Below are positions 1-10,363 of a DNA stretch of 64,000 nucleotides, piece after piece; positions within the stretch are counted from its first letter, which is position 1, and the number at the start of each line of letters is the position of its first letter. The translations under genes and the position numbers were made by a program. The notes below the pieces were generated by a model. The model saw nothing but the letters and a program-made list of their open reading frames with translations. It made no database searches and was not told where the DNA came from. The DNA is from Lagopus muta (Eukaryota > Chordata > Aves > Galliformes > Phasianidae), in the NCBI RefSeq assembly GCF_023343835.1, contig NC_064447.1:8886501-8950500 (forward strand), written 5' to 3'.

Positions 1-1949
1 AGATGGTGTTCCTGATGTTACTAGCAGCTTCCCAAAGCACGTACAAAATCCCCTCCAGATCTCTGAACCTTGGCTTAGCACCTGGACCTGTTAGATCTGA
101 GCAGAATCACATCCACAGGAGATGCTGACAACCACACAGTGAAAGCCTGTGTTACCAAAGACACGCACTCTGTGACCTAGAAGGAGTAACTGAAAAATAC
201 TAGCAACCACAGAATCCTTTGGGTTCCAAGTCTTTCTTAGATAACCAAACACAAAGGGGCTGCAAAAATCCCAAGCATCTCCAGCAGCATCACAGAGCAG
301 CAGGTCAGCAGCGCTCACACAGAACACAGCATCCAGATGTTCCATCCCAGGACTCTGCAGGGTCTGCTTGTGGCTGACAGCAAAACAGCAGCCACAGTAA
401 GAGGGCAATCTCCCTGTGCATGAAGAACTGCTAGAAGCCCTTGTGTGTCCAGGCAGCACAGCCCTGCACGGACCCGCCTGTGACCCAGGCATTCTGTGCA
501 TGGAGTGGTGTTTATTTTTGACAGTAAAAAGAGGGGGGGAAAATCTCCCTTGGAAAAAAAGATGCTGTGGGAACCCGTAATTCACTGAATCACAAGGCTG
601 ATAGCAACCAGATGCAAAGCAGGGGAAGGGCTAACGTTCAGCATTTGCACAACACAGGGATCAACACAGGCTTTGGAGATTCAAGGAGAAGAAAAGCCCT
701 AAAGTTCCCAGTTTTGTAATCCTTGCAAGGAAAAACCCAACCAGCAGCAGCTGCAGACAGCCGAGAAAGGCAGCACTCCTCCCATCGTAGAGCCCAGAAA
801 GACACAGCAGAGCCATTCTCTGCTGGCTGTTTCCTGCTGCTGCCCTAACACTGCACCTGAATGAGGGAGGGCCCTGCTGAGGGATTGCTGCCATAGCAGA
901 GGGCTGACACCTCCTGTTGCAAGGCATCGCACAGAGCTCACCCAGCGGTTCCCAGTGCTCAGCAGAAGATCCTTACACCCTTAAGAACAAGGCCAGGGCT
1001 TTGAGGGGATACACGGCACAAGTAGGGATGGCAGAGGGCACAACCTCCACAGATACTGTGTAATTTACCCTGCAGCCAGTTCCTGGTGTGGGCACCACCC
1101 TGCGGGGACAGTGGCAGCAGTGAACTTTGTGCCCACAAAGCTCAGCTGTGTGCCCTGTGCCTGCTTTGTTCTTCCTTCTTCCTCTCTCCATTCACTGAAG
1201 CTATCTCTGAAGCTATTCACCCACAGCAGGGCTGGCAAAACCATACCCACAGGGGTGCTCACTGGCAGATGAGCCACGATGTGTTGCTGAAGGCAGGCGT
1301 GGGGCTGCCCCACAAACTGGGAATGGGCTGCACTAAAGTGAATTTCCTTATTTCACAGCCCATGTACTCGTGGTAAAAGACAAGTTTCTGTTCCTCTACT
1401 ACACTGCAGCAGAACAGGAAGGGTTACACATCCTTTAGAGGATTGGTACATCACTGGGGAAACACAAAGGTTGAAGTCAGCTAAGCTGCTCCAGGAGCCC
1501 AGCTCGGCAGGACATGGAGCACCACCCCACAGAAGGTGGGTGCAGAGAGCTGGGGACTCAGACCTCTCCTTGCAGGTCCGGTTTGGGCAGACTCTGTCCA
1601 CTTTGTTCTGTACTAATGAAGTTGTTCTGGTTTTTTTCCAGCTGTGAACTGATTCTCAGTGGTCCACAGCAGCCTGAAAGGGGAGGGCTGTGCACGAAGC
1701 AAGCACAAGGCAGGGCTCATGAGCTCAAAACCTAGTTTCTCTGCATCTCACAACACCGGTGCAGTCACTGGCTTTCTTGCTCAGCGTCTATGGTGGAAAT
1801 AGCATTCCTTCATAAGTGCTTGTGAAATTCAGCAACAGCATTTAAATAACACCGTGATTATGACAACAACGAGCATCTAGTCTGACCTGTAGGACACAGC
1901 ATGGGAAGGAGAGGGTGCAGCTCCTCGGGTGCTTCTCAGGTGATCCCTT

Positions 1950-2072
1950 TGCTCAGGAAAGGAAATCATTTTGTACTACACATTCTTCTCTTCTTTAAGG
2001 TTAATGATTCCTTGGGATGTTTGCAATACTTGACACCAAAACCTAAAGCAATAACTTTCAAATACGAGGTCC
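1950..2072. repeat. Diverged local duplication, copy 1
   Basis: This segment matches 2978-3104 in the same orientation. The best shared stretches are AAGGTTAAyGA, CCTTGGGA, TACTTGACAC and AAAACCTAAAGCAATAACTT followed by TCAAAT. Small indels separate the copies, so the duplication is not recent. It resembles no repeat family I recognise. Confidence 0.6.
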
Positions 2073-2977
2073 CCAAGAAGCACTGCTGAGTAAGCTTCAC
2101 TCACCATGGTCATCTACGGAATAAGTACTGAAATCTCCAAGGGTGCAGATTGTACAAACTCTCCTGTGCCAATTAAGATTTACAAAGTCAGGAAGCTTGT
2201 GAGTAAACCAAACTTGGGCCTGTTATTTGCCCAGCCCTCTGCCACAGTGTGCCCAGTGAACCTAGCAGGAGGTTGATCTAATGCAGGCAACAGGAAGCAT
2301 TCCTTCATCCCACTCACAGGGAACACCAGTGCCTGTTGCTGCTGCACGCTGTGGAGAAATGCAGTAATGACAGGTTCAGAAAGGACTGGACTCCGTAACG
2401 TGCAACAGGTCTATAAATGGATATGGAAGGATCCACCGAGGACATGGCTCCTCACATTCCTAATCCATCTGCTCTGAATCTCAGAAATCATGAAGCAAAT
2501 GGATGCTGGAAAGGGGTTGGGCTCACATGCTGACAGCCTTCATTTGCAGGGCAGCTGCACAGAGCTGCAGCTGAGCACGGAGCTGTGGGCACCTCCTGCA
2601 CCCCTGGGGCGACCCGAACACGGCCAGCCACGTGTGCTGAGATGTGCGTCAGTGCCAGAAGATCAAACGTGAAATGAAGCTCCGTCCTACCAACAGAGCG
2701 TGGCACTTCCAGCTGGTGGTTCCTCGCTTCTGCGGAACAGAAAGGCTTTTCATTGTGCACAAGTCTTTTCGTTGCTTTTAAAAGCCCTACAAACTTTTCT
2801 GAGCTGAAGTGAGACCAGAGCTGCACAGCGCTGTCATCAAGAAAAATAAATGTGACGCCTTTAATTGCTGCTGCTTTTACCAGTGCTTCATTTTACAGCG
2901 GAGCTGAGAGGGCACATCCAGCAGTGTGACAGAAGCACAGCTGTTTGAACGCTGCCATTCCTTTCTGCAAATATAGT

Positions 2978-3104
2978 TCAGAAAAGGAAATACTTTCACA
3001 GTAAATGTTCTTTTCTTCCATAAGGTTAACGAGCCCTTGGGACAGACTGGCTGTTTGCTATACTTGACACTAAAACCTAAAGCAATAACTTTCAAATGCG
3101 GTTG
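2978..3104. repeat. Diverged local duplication, copy 2
   Basis: Second copy of the block at 1950-2072, about 1.03 kb away and in direct orientation. It carries a short extra segment (about 9 bases) between CCTTGGGA and TACTTGACAC. The near-identical 3' part and more diverged 5' part suggest an old tandem duplication or two copies of an unknown interspersed element. Confidence 0.6.
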
Positions 3105-6100
3105 TAACAGGATCAAAACCAACTGCTCTGGTGGAACAAAGCATCTCATTTTCCCCAAAACACTAGAATTGAGTTAGAACAGAGCCATAGTTCAATGCTG
3201 TTTCCATGTCACAAAAGCCATACTTGAGGCTTTACTTCCATTTTAGGAAGCATCCACCTTCCACACCATTTTCCTCGCACATGAAGCTGCAGATGAAGTT
3301 TGGCAGTGCCTGGCCCTGGTTGGTGCTGGTTGAGTGTCTGCACATCACTGCTGGCATGGCTGGAATGGGCACAAGCTGAGCTCTCACACCTGGCCCTTAC
3401 ACACAAGGAGCCTTAACACTGGCCCTAAAACTACAGCACCGCACGCTTCAGATCTTTCCCTTATTCTCACTTAAAGAACAAAAATCCAATAGATAGAAAG
3501 ACTCCAATTCCTTCACAGTCCTGGGAGCCACAGGAAATGGCAAAGGGCTCCCACAAGAAATGCACAATAAAATTTGTAAATAGCATTGGTCAGGCTTGGA
3601 GCTCCCTACAAAGCTAGCACAGCCCAGTGAAGGGAATAAGGAATTCCCCCAACACACACATTTTACATACGAGGAATTCTATGGCATACCAGGTAAGCAG
3701 CGAAGCCCAGGGCATGGAGCACTCCTGCCAACACCCTGTCCTGGCAGGACAGCCCATGAGAAAGGAAAGCCTATGCCTGGAAGGCTTCAGTGAGCAGCAC
3801 AGGAGCAGCAGGAGGTTGCACAGCAAACCTCTCCAGCAGCTTCTGACTGCCTTGCTCACCTCTCATCTCTGCCAGCACTGTGCAGGTGGCTGAGGCCAGG
3901 TTAGTTTGCACTTCAGCAAGGCTGCAAGAGAGAAAAACAGAAAGTAACCTGGCCAGGTTAAAGTCACAAGAAATCTGAGCCTGTCATCATTACTCAAAAT
4001 GTACCAAATATCACACTTCCTTCCCCTGCTCTTCCCAAACATCTTCCAAAGCTTTGAAACTCGATGACATGCTCCTGTTTGCCTTCTGGGCACAATCAGA
4101 GCACTTTAAAGATCCATCTGAAATGCATCAGCTTCTTCCCAAATAAAAGGTCCCAGTAAATTTCAGTCATCTGTGCCCTTTTTGGGTTATTCTGCACAGT
4201 TTTCCACTGAGAACAAGCTGGGCACAATCCAAAGCTGCTAACACTGCCAGGAACTCTTAGCCAGCAACCCAGAAACTGTAGTGCTTTACAGGCAGCATGA
4301 GAGCAGAGTGATGTCCTGCCCTTAGATAAACAAGCTTCAAATCTTTGATTCCTGAGCAATCAATAGAGATCAACACTTCAATTGTGGCACATCCACCAAG
4401 CACTGAGCACTGAGCTTCAGTGTCCCACACCATGCTAGGAAGGCTGTGTTTAAATTACCCCAGCAGACAGTCAGCAGCTGCACTGCAGTCACAATGGTTT
4501 GGGACACAAGGGAGAGGCAGTGAGACGCTGCCTCACCTCACCAGCACCCCTGCTTTAAACAACAGAGGGTTTCATACTTCTGAAACCACCTGGAAGAACC
4601 CCAGAAAACACTCGCTGCATTGCTGCACACATATTACGTGTCCTTGCAAAGGAGAATCACAAAACTAGCTCAACACTGCTCCAACTAGCTGCAGGCAACA
4701 GGCACCTGCTTATGAGCCTCAATTGAGCTTCTGAGCTGGATTTCAGACACCTCTTGCACCTTGTTATGGCACAGGTTGGAGAACAGTTCCTCCGCTCTGC
4801 TGCCAGTGAGCACCATGCCTGATCCGTGGGATCCAGACGACAAGCATGTTGTGCCGCCCTGCTGCTCCCATGCTGTGCTGTGCCCACGCCACCCCGCAGG
4901 ACTCACCCCTGGCAGCCCCAGCACAGTGGGGCCTGGTGACACACCACCATGATCCAGTTCCTGAGCTGCAGACAGGCTTCCCTCAGTCAGAATGCCTCTT
5001 CCGCTATCTGGTGCTGTGTATGTGTGTATTGCTCCCCAGTGATGTAAACAGAAAGGCATGCAGAGCAGTGGGCGACATGTAAATTCGGCTGGAAAATCCC
5101 ACAGCTCAGCCAATCCTCGTGCTGCCCTGCGCTGCTCACAGATCAGAGGGGTTAAGCAAAAACAACCTGAGCACGCACTGCTTTATGCCTCCAACCTGAG
5201 AAATTCGCAGGAACAGGATCATCCACCATTCACACTGAAGGGAGTTTGAGTGTTTCGACCTCTTGAGGTAGTTCTCAAACTTCATAATACTGAATATTGA
5301 GCAGCCCGACAAAGAGTGACACACTCTGTGCTTGCAGAGATGCTCCAGGGAAAACCAGATAACTAAGTTAACTCATTAGCACAGAAAGGAAGAGCCCTAA
5401 GGATGGGGGTCTATGGCACAACAGCTTCCTCCAGGCAGCTGCTATGTCCCCAGCCAGCCCCAGGGCAGGGGAACACGGCCAGCACAGACCTCACTGCCCA
5501 TGGTGAGGGAGTGCACAGGAGGGATGATAACAGGAATAAAATGGATGGAAGAGATCTGACAGCCTGAGCGTGTTCACATTACTCAAGTGTTTGGTTAGTG
5601 AAACCAGGATTTGCTCTCAAGTGCCTTCCTCCTGGCACAGCTGGACTTGGCTTCAGAAAGTGCCAATCTCGGCTACAAGGTGCCTCAGGCTCAGCCAACG
5701 CTCAGCCCACGAGGTGACTGCTGAACACCACCCAACTTCAGCCACAACTGCAAAATGTCCAGCACTCAGGACCAGCCCACCCAGAGCTTTCTGTGAGCCA
5801 GATTTACCCTGCATTTTCAACCCCACCTGGGACAGAAGCACTCAGGGACACCCCAGGACTCATGGGCACTAAGCTGAGCCCAGATTCTACATGTTCCTGC
5901 CTGACTCTTGGGAAACCTCCAAACTCTTCGATTTCCTCCTTTCCTCCTTTGCCAGACATGCAATGAGGACAGCACTTTCTGTTCTTTTTGAACTCGTGGT
6001 CAGTACCCCCACACAATACACATTTCCTGATCTGCTCCTCTCCTCACACAGCTCCTGCAGCCACCGTGCAAGCAGCCAACCCCGACATTGCCTTCCTCCC

Positions 6101-6587
6101 TCTGTCAGGGCTTTCACGGCCATCTCTCACACACTGCGACCGAACTGATCACTGCGGCTGTCCGCAGGAACCAGCGGGAGAAACACGTCCAACACGCAAC
6201 AGCTGTTTCACAGGAGCTCGCTGCTTAGGGCATGCTGCAATACCTCGCTGCGGGTAAACGAAGAGGCACAATCAGCCTGCCGGGGCTGGAGCAAAGAATT
6301 GCCTCCCATTGCCAGGCGCGAGGCAGAGGTGCCCAGAACCTCCTCCGAGGGCACCACAGCGCTCAGCCCGGCCTGCTGCCCCCAGCCCACACCCCGCTCT
6401 CGTACCATGCTTCTCCTCGGCTCCAGCAGAGCCTGAGCCGCCGACTCTGACGTTACGGGACAGCCACGGGTCTGGAAGGCGCCCACGCTTCCGTACAATG
6501 TCAGGAACGGCTCGGGAGCGGTGACAGAAATCCACCCCTCCGTGACCCACACTGCGTGAGGCCCCGCAATCCCCGGCCCGGCTTTAC

Positions 6588-6822
6588 CCAGCGCTCCCGC
6601 AGCTCCGCGCCGGCCCCGCTCGGCTGTGGGCTCCCCCAGCGGTACCTGGCAGCGGCGGCGGCCGAAGCGCCGGTCCCCGATCCCGGCACATCGCGGCCCC
6701 AGGCCTCCCTCTCGCTCGTCTAGCGGCTCAGCTGCCGCCCGGGCCAGAAGAGCGGCGCTCTGCGCTCCTCGGGACTTGTAGTCCTGTCCGTCCGCTTCTC
6801 GCCGCGCCTCTGCGACGCTGGG
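6588..6822 (-). other. TRAF7: Probable non-coding first exon of TRAF7
   Basis: This is the minus-strand side of the CpG island shared with SNHG19. Read leftwards, two possible splice donors occur: CCAG|GTACC (exon ending at 6646) and CTGG|GTAAAG (exon ending at 6588). ZNF143-type motifs at 6771-6785 and 6823-6840 lie in the expected core-promoter zone. A 258-codon minus ORF crosses the region but has no recognisable domain and is probably a by-product of high GC. The gene name comes from synteny with human 16p13.3, where TRAF7 starts head-to-head with SNHG19. The exact start and donor cannot be fixed from sequence alone. Confidence 0.4.
6771..6785 (-). promoter_or_regulatory. ZNF143/THAP11-like motif (ACTACAA core), minus
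   Basis: The minus strand reads AGGACTACAAGTCCC, matching the ACTACAATTCCC core of the ZNF143 (SBS) motif apart from one base. It faces the second copy at 6823-6840. Confidence 0.55.
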
Positions 6823-6840
6823 ACTACAATTCCCAGCAGC
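6823..6840 (+). promoter_or_regulatory. ZNF143/THAP11 motif, plus
   Basis: ACTACAATTCCCAGCAGC is a near-consensus SBS element. Such elements are common just upstream of the start sites of ubiquitously expressed genes. Confidence 0.7.
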
Positions 6841-6929
6841 CCTTTCGGCAGAGCGGTGATTGGCGCTCCCGCAGTCACTCCTCACTACAATCACTGTTAC
6901 TACTGGCTTCTCCTGACGCCCCGCGGGAG

Positions 6930-7085
6930 CCAATCGGGAGACAGCAGACCACGCCTCGGGCCACGCTGCGCCGCGCGGCGCCATTGGAGAGAGGAAAAAC
7001 GTCGACCAATAAGCGTTGGGAGAGGCGGGCCTGCGATCACCTCAGCTGCTCGGGATTGGTTGGGTCCACAGGCATCCTGACCAAT
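6930..7085. promoter_or_regulatory. Cluster of five NF-Y (CCAAT) boxes
   Basis: CCAAT occurs at 6930-6934, 7006-7010 and 7081-7085 on plus. ATTGG (CCAAT on minus) occurs at 6983-6987 and 7055-7059. Centre-to-centre spacings are about 53, 23, 49 and 26 bp, so orientations alternate in a regular way. All lie within about 200 bp upstream of the SNHG19 TATA box. Confidence 0.7.
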
Positions 7086-7102
7086 AGCGGCGGCGGGGTA
7101 TG

Positions 7103-7109
7103 TATAAAT
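7103..7109 (+). promoter_or_regulatory. SNHG19: TATA box of SNHG19
   Basis: TATAAAT stands 30 bp upstream of the C of CCTTTCC at 7133, the usual TATA-to-start distance. The start fits a 5'TOP-like sequence (C followed by pyrimidines), common among snoRNA host genes. Confidence 0.7.
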
Positions 7110-7193
7110 TCTACAGCAAGCGCATGTTTCGGCCTTTCCAGGCTGGAGGTGAGTGTGGCTGCCGTGAGCTGTGAGCGGGCGCTGCGAGGCGGG

Positions 7194-7285
7194 GCGAGCC
7201 GGGGATGATTTCTGCTTTTCTGACACCTCGTCTGAGGGCGGCGGGCGGCCGCGGCCACTGCTGACTCTTTACGGCTGAGGCTCGC
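7194..7285 (+). ncRNA. SNORD60: SNORD60 (U60) box C/D snoRNA
   Basis: Directly visible: a perfect 7-bp terminal stem (GCGAGCC 7194-7200 with GGCTCGC 7279-7285), a C box GGGATGA at 7202-7208 (one mismatch to RUGAUGA), a D box CTGA at 7275-7278 directly inside the stem, and a D' box CTGA at 7232-7235. The 15 bases before D' (CTTTTCTGACACCTC, 7215-7229) are the exact complement of the conserved 28S rRNA stretch GAGGTGTCAGAAAAG. The base five positions upstream of D' (C7227) pairs with the third base, a G, of that stretch. This fits the U60 target, a 2'-O-methylguanosine in the 28S peptidyl-transferase region (human Gm4340, from memory). The snoRNA ends 66 nt before the 3' splice site, the usual distance for intronic C/D RNAs. 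The RNA would act in the nucleolus with fibrillarin, NOP56/58 and SNU13. Confidence 0.87.
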
Positions 7286-7568
7286 GGCCCCGCGGTGGGG
7301 CTGGGCCGGGCGGTGCGGCTCGCTCTCACCGCGCTGCTTTTTCTCTTTCAGGACCTGCCGGGAATCGGATCGTAGCGGCGTGAGGGGCAGCGAGAGCCTG
7401 GGCTGCTTCCCTTAGCGCCCGGCACGCTTCTCGCGGTGGACGCGTGCGGCAGTGCGGAGCGCACGTGCGGGGAAGCGAGGGCTGAGCGCCGGGGGGCCGC
7501 ACCGCTCGGCGGCCTCCGTGTTTCCACCGGAGCTCCTGTACCGGGCTGACTCTATAGCTTACAGATTC

Positions 7569-7574
7569 AATAAA
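7569..7574 (+). terminator. SNHG19: SNHG19 poly(A) signal
   Basis: AATAAA followed after about 15-35 bp by a T/GT-rich region. A second plus-strand AATAAA at 7772-7777 could serve a longer form. Confidence 0.65.
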
Positions 7575-7754
7575 GCTTTCAGAAGACTTGAAGTTTTGCT
7601 TCTGTTCCTTTTATGCGTCACAAGGGAAACTACAGACCGATTGTACCTCCGGCTCTGGGCACACAGTGAACTTCGCTACTTAAATGATTAACCAAGTGGG
7701 GTGTGTGCCACAATAGCCAAAGCACCACCGTAGCCACGGAGATTATTAAAAAAA

Positions 7755-7760
7755 TTTATT
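7755..7760 (-). terminator. RAB26: Distal RAB26 poly(A) signal
   Basis: TTTATT on plus reads AATAAA on minus. Use of this site would give RAB26 a 3' UTR of about 2.5 kb and bring its end to within roughly 150 bp of the SNHG19 end. RAB26 is the only minus-strand gene that could use it. Confidence 0.4.
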
Positions 7761-8111
7761 AACAGGAATGAAATAAAAGCTATAAACGAGCCAGCGCGAA
7801 TGAGAAGTGCAAGTAATGCCGCGTTGTCTGGCCTGCGTGGTGCACTGAGCACTGCTCAATCGCTGGGCGGCAGTCGAGGCCCGTGCATAAAATGGCCGAA
7901 TCTGAACAAGGGCTTCAGCAGCGGCGCTGCGTGCAGGCATTGGGAGCGAGTAGAGCGTGGGCAGTCTGTGGTGGGATAGAGGGGGAGTTGCGCCTTATAG
8001 GAAGCCTAGGTGTGTTAGGAAAGGCCACAAGTACAGTTGTGATGTTTATGCTGGTTGCTTAGGTGCCAAAAGGTACCTTCAAGGAGTAGCATTTGCATCT
8101 CCTCTACTTCA

Positions 8112-8136
8112 TTTTTTTTTTTTTTTTTTTTTTTTT
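8112..8136. repeat. T25 homopolymer
   Basis: Uninterrupted run of 25 T. No flanking target-site duplication or retroposed body is recognised beside it. Confidence 0.95.
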
Positions 8137-8432
8137 AGCTTGCTTTTGGTCCCCCAGTAAAGAACCAAACCAGTAACTGCCAGCTTTTTCATCAAGGTAC
8201 AAGGTGTTCCTGCCCAGAGAAGAGGGGAGTGTCTGCAGGGATTAGCAGCATGGGGCAGGGGCTGCTGTTACTGCTATTACTCTGAGAAAATACAATCCCG
8301 AAGGCAGGCTTGGGAACGGATCTGGGTGTTGGAGCTGCCTGTCTCCTGTGCCTCTGTGGAAATTCCCAGGAGCTGTACAGCCAGGATACCAAAATGCTGC
8401 TCCTTCAGGCTGAGGGCTGTAGAAAATTCCAC

Positions 8433-8450
8433 TTTTTTTTTTTTTTTTTT
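8433..8450. repeat. T18 homopolymer
   Basis: Uninterrupted run of 18 T, about 300 bp from the T25 run. Confidence 0.95.
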
Positions 8451-8901
8451 AACCTCAGCTAGCAAGCATGTGCTACAGCCCAGAATGAGAATGAGGGTAG
8501 CTGTTAAGCAGCATCATGAGAGGTACTGATCAGGTAGCAGCTGCAGGAGCACAACAAAGCTCAACAAAGCAGCACAAAGCAGTTCAGTAGGTTTCCACTC
8601 CTTCATGAAGTCTGATCAGAGTGCAGGGCAGCTGCAGTGATGCTCGGAGGCTGCCTCTGCTGAGGCTAGACAGGACAGGGCGATTGTTAGGGAAGGAGTG
8701 ACTGACAGGGCTGATGAGAAAAAAGAGGCCCTGGCTCTGTTCCCCAGGTCCTGTGTGCTGTCTGCCAGCAGGGAGCAGGCACTGCCTGGGGATGCGTGGT
8801 GGCAGGAGGCTGCGAGCTGCAAACATTCCCCAGGAACAGATTTTTAACAAAAATAAGAGAACTGAAAGACATTTCTCCCTAAAAAGCTATTTATGAAAAG
8901 T

Positions 8902-8907
8902 TTTATT
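8902..8907 (-). terminator. RAB26: Proximal RAB26 poly(A) signal
   Basis: First AATAAA (TTTATT on plus) met downstream of the RAB26 stop codon. It predicts a 3' UTR of about 1.37 kb. I saw no canonical signal between it and the stop. Confidence 0.5.
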
Positions 8908-10260
8908 TTGGGCTCTGTTATTACTGTGCTGGACCCGTTTCAGCAGTTGCTCTGCACGTTGCTTATTTTACTGCAGCTCACTGAGAAGTGCAGCTCCGAG
9001 GGGTCTCCTCTGTCACTGCCTGCCTGGCTCCTGTGCTGAGTGCCCTTTGGAAATGCTGCTGCAGCTCAAGCTGGCACAATGAGGGGCAGCTGCACCCCGA
9101 TTCACTGCTGAGAAAGCTGGTGTTTGGGAAGTGAAGGGTGGGTTGACTTCAGTGGTCCATTCAGAGCAGTGCAGGGAGGTTCAATGCAGTGGGCACCTGG
9201 TGTTAGTGCATGTGGAATTGCTGAATAAGAAAATTGCCAAAGGCCAAACACATCATCCAGATCTGTACTTTGAAGTGCAACTTGGAAAAAAGCAAAAGCC
9301 AAACGCTTGGCACCAGACAAAAGGGGTGAGGAGTCCATTGAAGAGAGCTGGTAGAAGAGTCTTAGACCTGTACAATCAATGCCTACAGCACTCTCATCTT
9401 TCTTCTGTTAGAAGAAAGAGCTGTCCCAAGAGAACTTCAGAGATAGCAAAGCATTGTTGTGGTCTAAAAATGCTATCACACTTACATAAAGGTATTTAGA
9501 ATAAGCTGCAGAACATTAGCTTTCTTCTCATTAAAGTACTAGAAATGGCTGTAGTAAGAGAACCAAAGCCTTTACCAAACAGAAAAACAGTCAGGAGATC
9601 TCTGTACAACAGATGTGTTTGCAGGAGCTCACTCAAACAGACATCTAAGCTCTGTCTTCTGCGGGGAAGAGGAGAAATCTTCATCAAGGAGGTATGTTAC
9701 AACACGGGAACAACTGACAGGCAGAAGTAAGCAGCTACAAAAACAATTGCCTTGAAAACAAAGCCTTCCTGCGTGCCCCATAATCTGAACAGCTGAATTC
9801 CAAAGGTGTGGGAAAAGGGAATTCAGGATTTTTTCTGCCCAGATGTTTGGTGGGGAGCAGGCACTCCCCGACATCATCACTCCTAACGCTAACGCACCCA
9901 AAGACGCTCTGGGCTAAGGACTGTCACTGCCGAACAGATGCAGGAACCCATCGTTCCAGGAGCCACAGCTGCACCGGGAAGTGGCTCTGGGCAAGGCAGG
10001 AGTGGAGCAGCTGCGAGAGGTGCTGCTTCTCTGCAGGAGTGGAGCACAGCGGGGCTGTGGGTGCTGCGGGGCTCGGGGAGCGGCTGTGGTGCAGCACGGC
10101 CAGCCTGTTGCCAGCCTGAGGAGCTTCTGCTGCTTTCACCCCCACGTCTCAGCTCACCTTTTACGCAGATACAGACACAAGACAGACATGCACACACTGT
10201 CCACGAGGAGAGAGCGCACAAACACGTGGCATGAGTCTCTGTACAAATGCACTGAGCGTA

Positions 10261-10363
10261 TCAGAACCTGCAGCAGCCCGAGCCTCTCACTTCTTTCTTC
10301 ACATAATCATGGAGCTTGAATTTGGGTTCGTTGGGCAGCTTCATGGACCTGTGTTTCAGTTCT
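10261..10363 (-). CDS. RAB26: RAB26 coding exon 9 (residues 220-253), prenylated tail
   Basis: 103 nt including TGA. Acceptor CTGCAG|AGAACTG completes Lys220. The hypervariable tail ends GSGCCRF; the adjacent cysteines are the expected geranylgeranylation sites that anchor the protein to vesicle membrane. Confidence 0.95.

Larger units (their letters stand above)
1..6587 (-). other. TRAF7: Probable TRAF7 intron 1 (no coding exon seen)
   Basis: No open frame here resembles the TRAF7 N-terminus, RING finger, zinc-finger or WD40 repeats. The many short ORFs on both strands have no domain and lie in ordinary AT/GC-mixed DNA. In human, TRAF7 lies beyond SNHG19 on the side away from RAB26, has the same orientation as RAB26, and begins with a non-coding exon. 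By that synteny this stretch should be its first intron, with coding exons beyond the left edge. The only structure I see is a duplicated block at about 1.95-2.07 kb and 2.98-3.10 kb. The assignment rests on context alone. Confidence 0.4.
6400..7520. promoter_or_regulatory. CpG island with divergent TRAF7/SNHG19 promoter
   Basis: GC- and CpG-dense block between the putative TRAF7 first exon (minus) and SNHG19 (plus). It contains opposed ZNF143/THAP11-like motifs, five CCAAT boxes in both orientations between 6930 and 7085, and one TATA box that serves the plus-strand RNA. This arrangement is typical of divergent housekeeping promoters. Confidence 0.75.
7133..7591 (+). ncRNA. SNHG19: SNHG19, two-exon snoRNA host gene
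   Basis: A short non-coding transcription unit. The predicted start is the pyrimidine run CCTTTCC at 7133. Exon 1 is only about 16 nt (7133-7148) and ends at the donor G|GTGAGT. The intron is 7149-7351 and ends in a strong polypyrimidine tract plus CAG. Exon 2 runs from 7352 to about 7590, with AATAAA at 7569-7574 and a GT-rich stretch after it. The intron carries SNORD60. Exon 2 is not convincingly coding: the 79-codon frame at 7452-7691 runs past the poly(A) signal. Human SNHG19 also hosts SNORD60 and also lies between RAB26 and TRAF7, on the opposite strand to both, as here. The function is probably to deliver the intronic snoRNA, and the spliced RNA is likely a by-product. Confidence 0.75.
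7761..10260 (-). other. RAB26: RAB26 3' UTR and downstream flank
   Basis: Everything from the stop codon (10261-10263) to the distal AATAAA could be 3' UTR. There is no other gene here and no convincing ORF. Features are two long T runs at 8112-8136 (25 T) and 8433-8450 (18 T), which are A tracts in the RAB26 sense, and CAAAGC-type short repeats near 8553-8582. Confidence 0.5.

Noticed and set aside
6208-6984. 258-codon minus ORF in the CpG island
   Set aside because: No domain, Ala/Arg/Gly-rich as expected of GC-rich DNA without stops, and it overlaps the divergent promoter.
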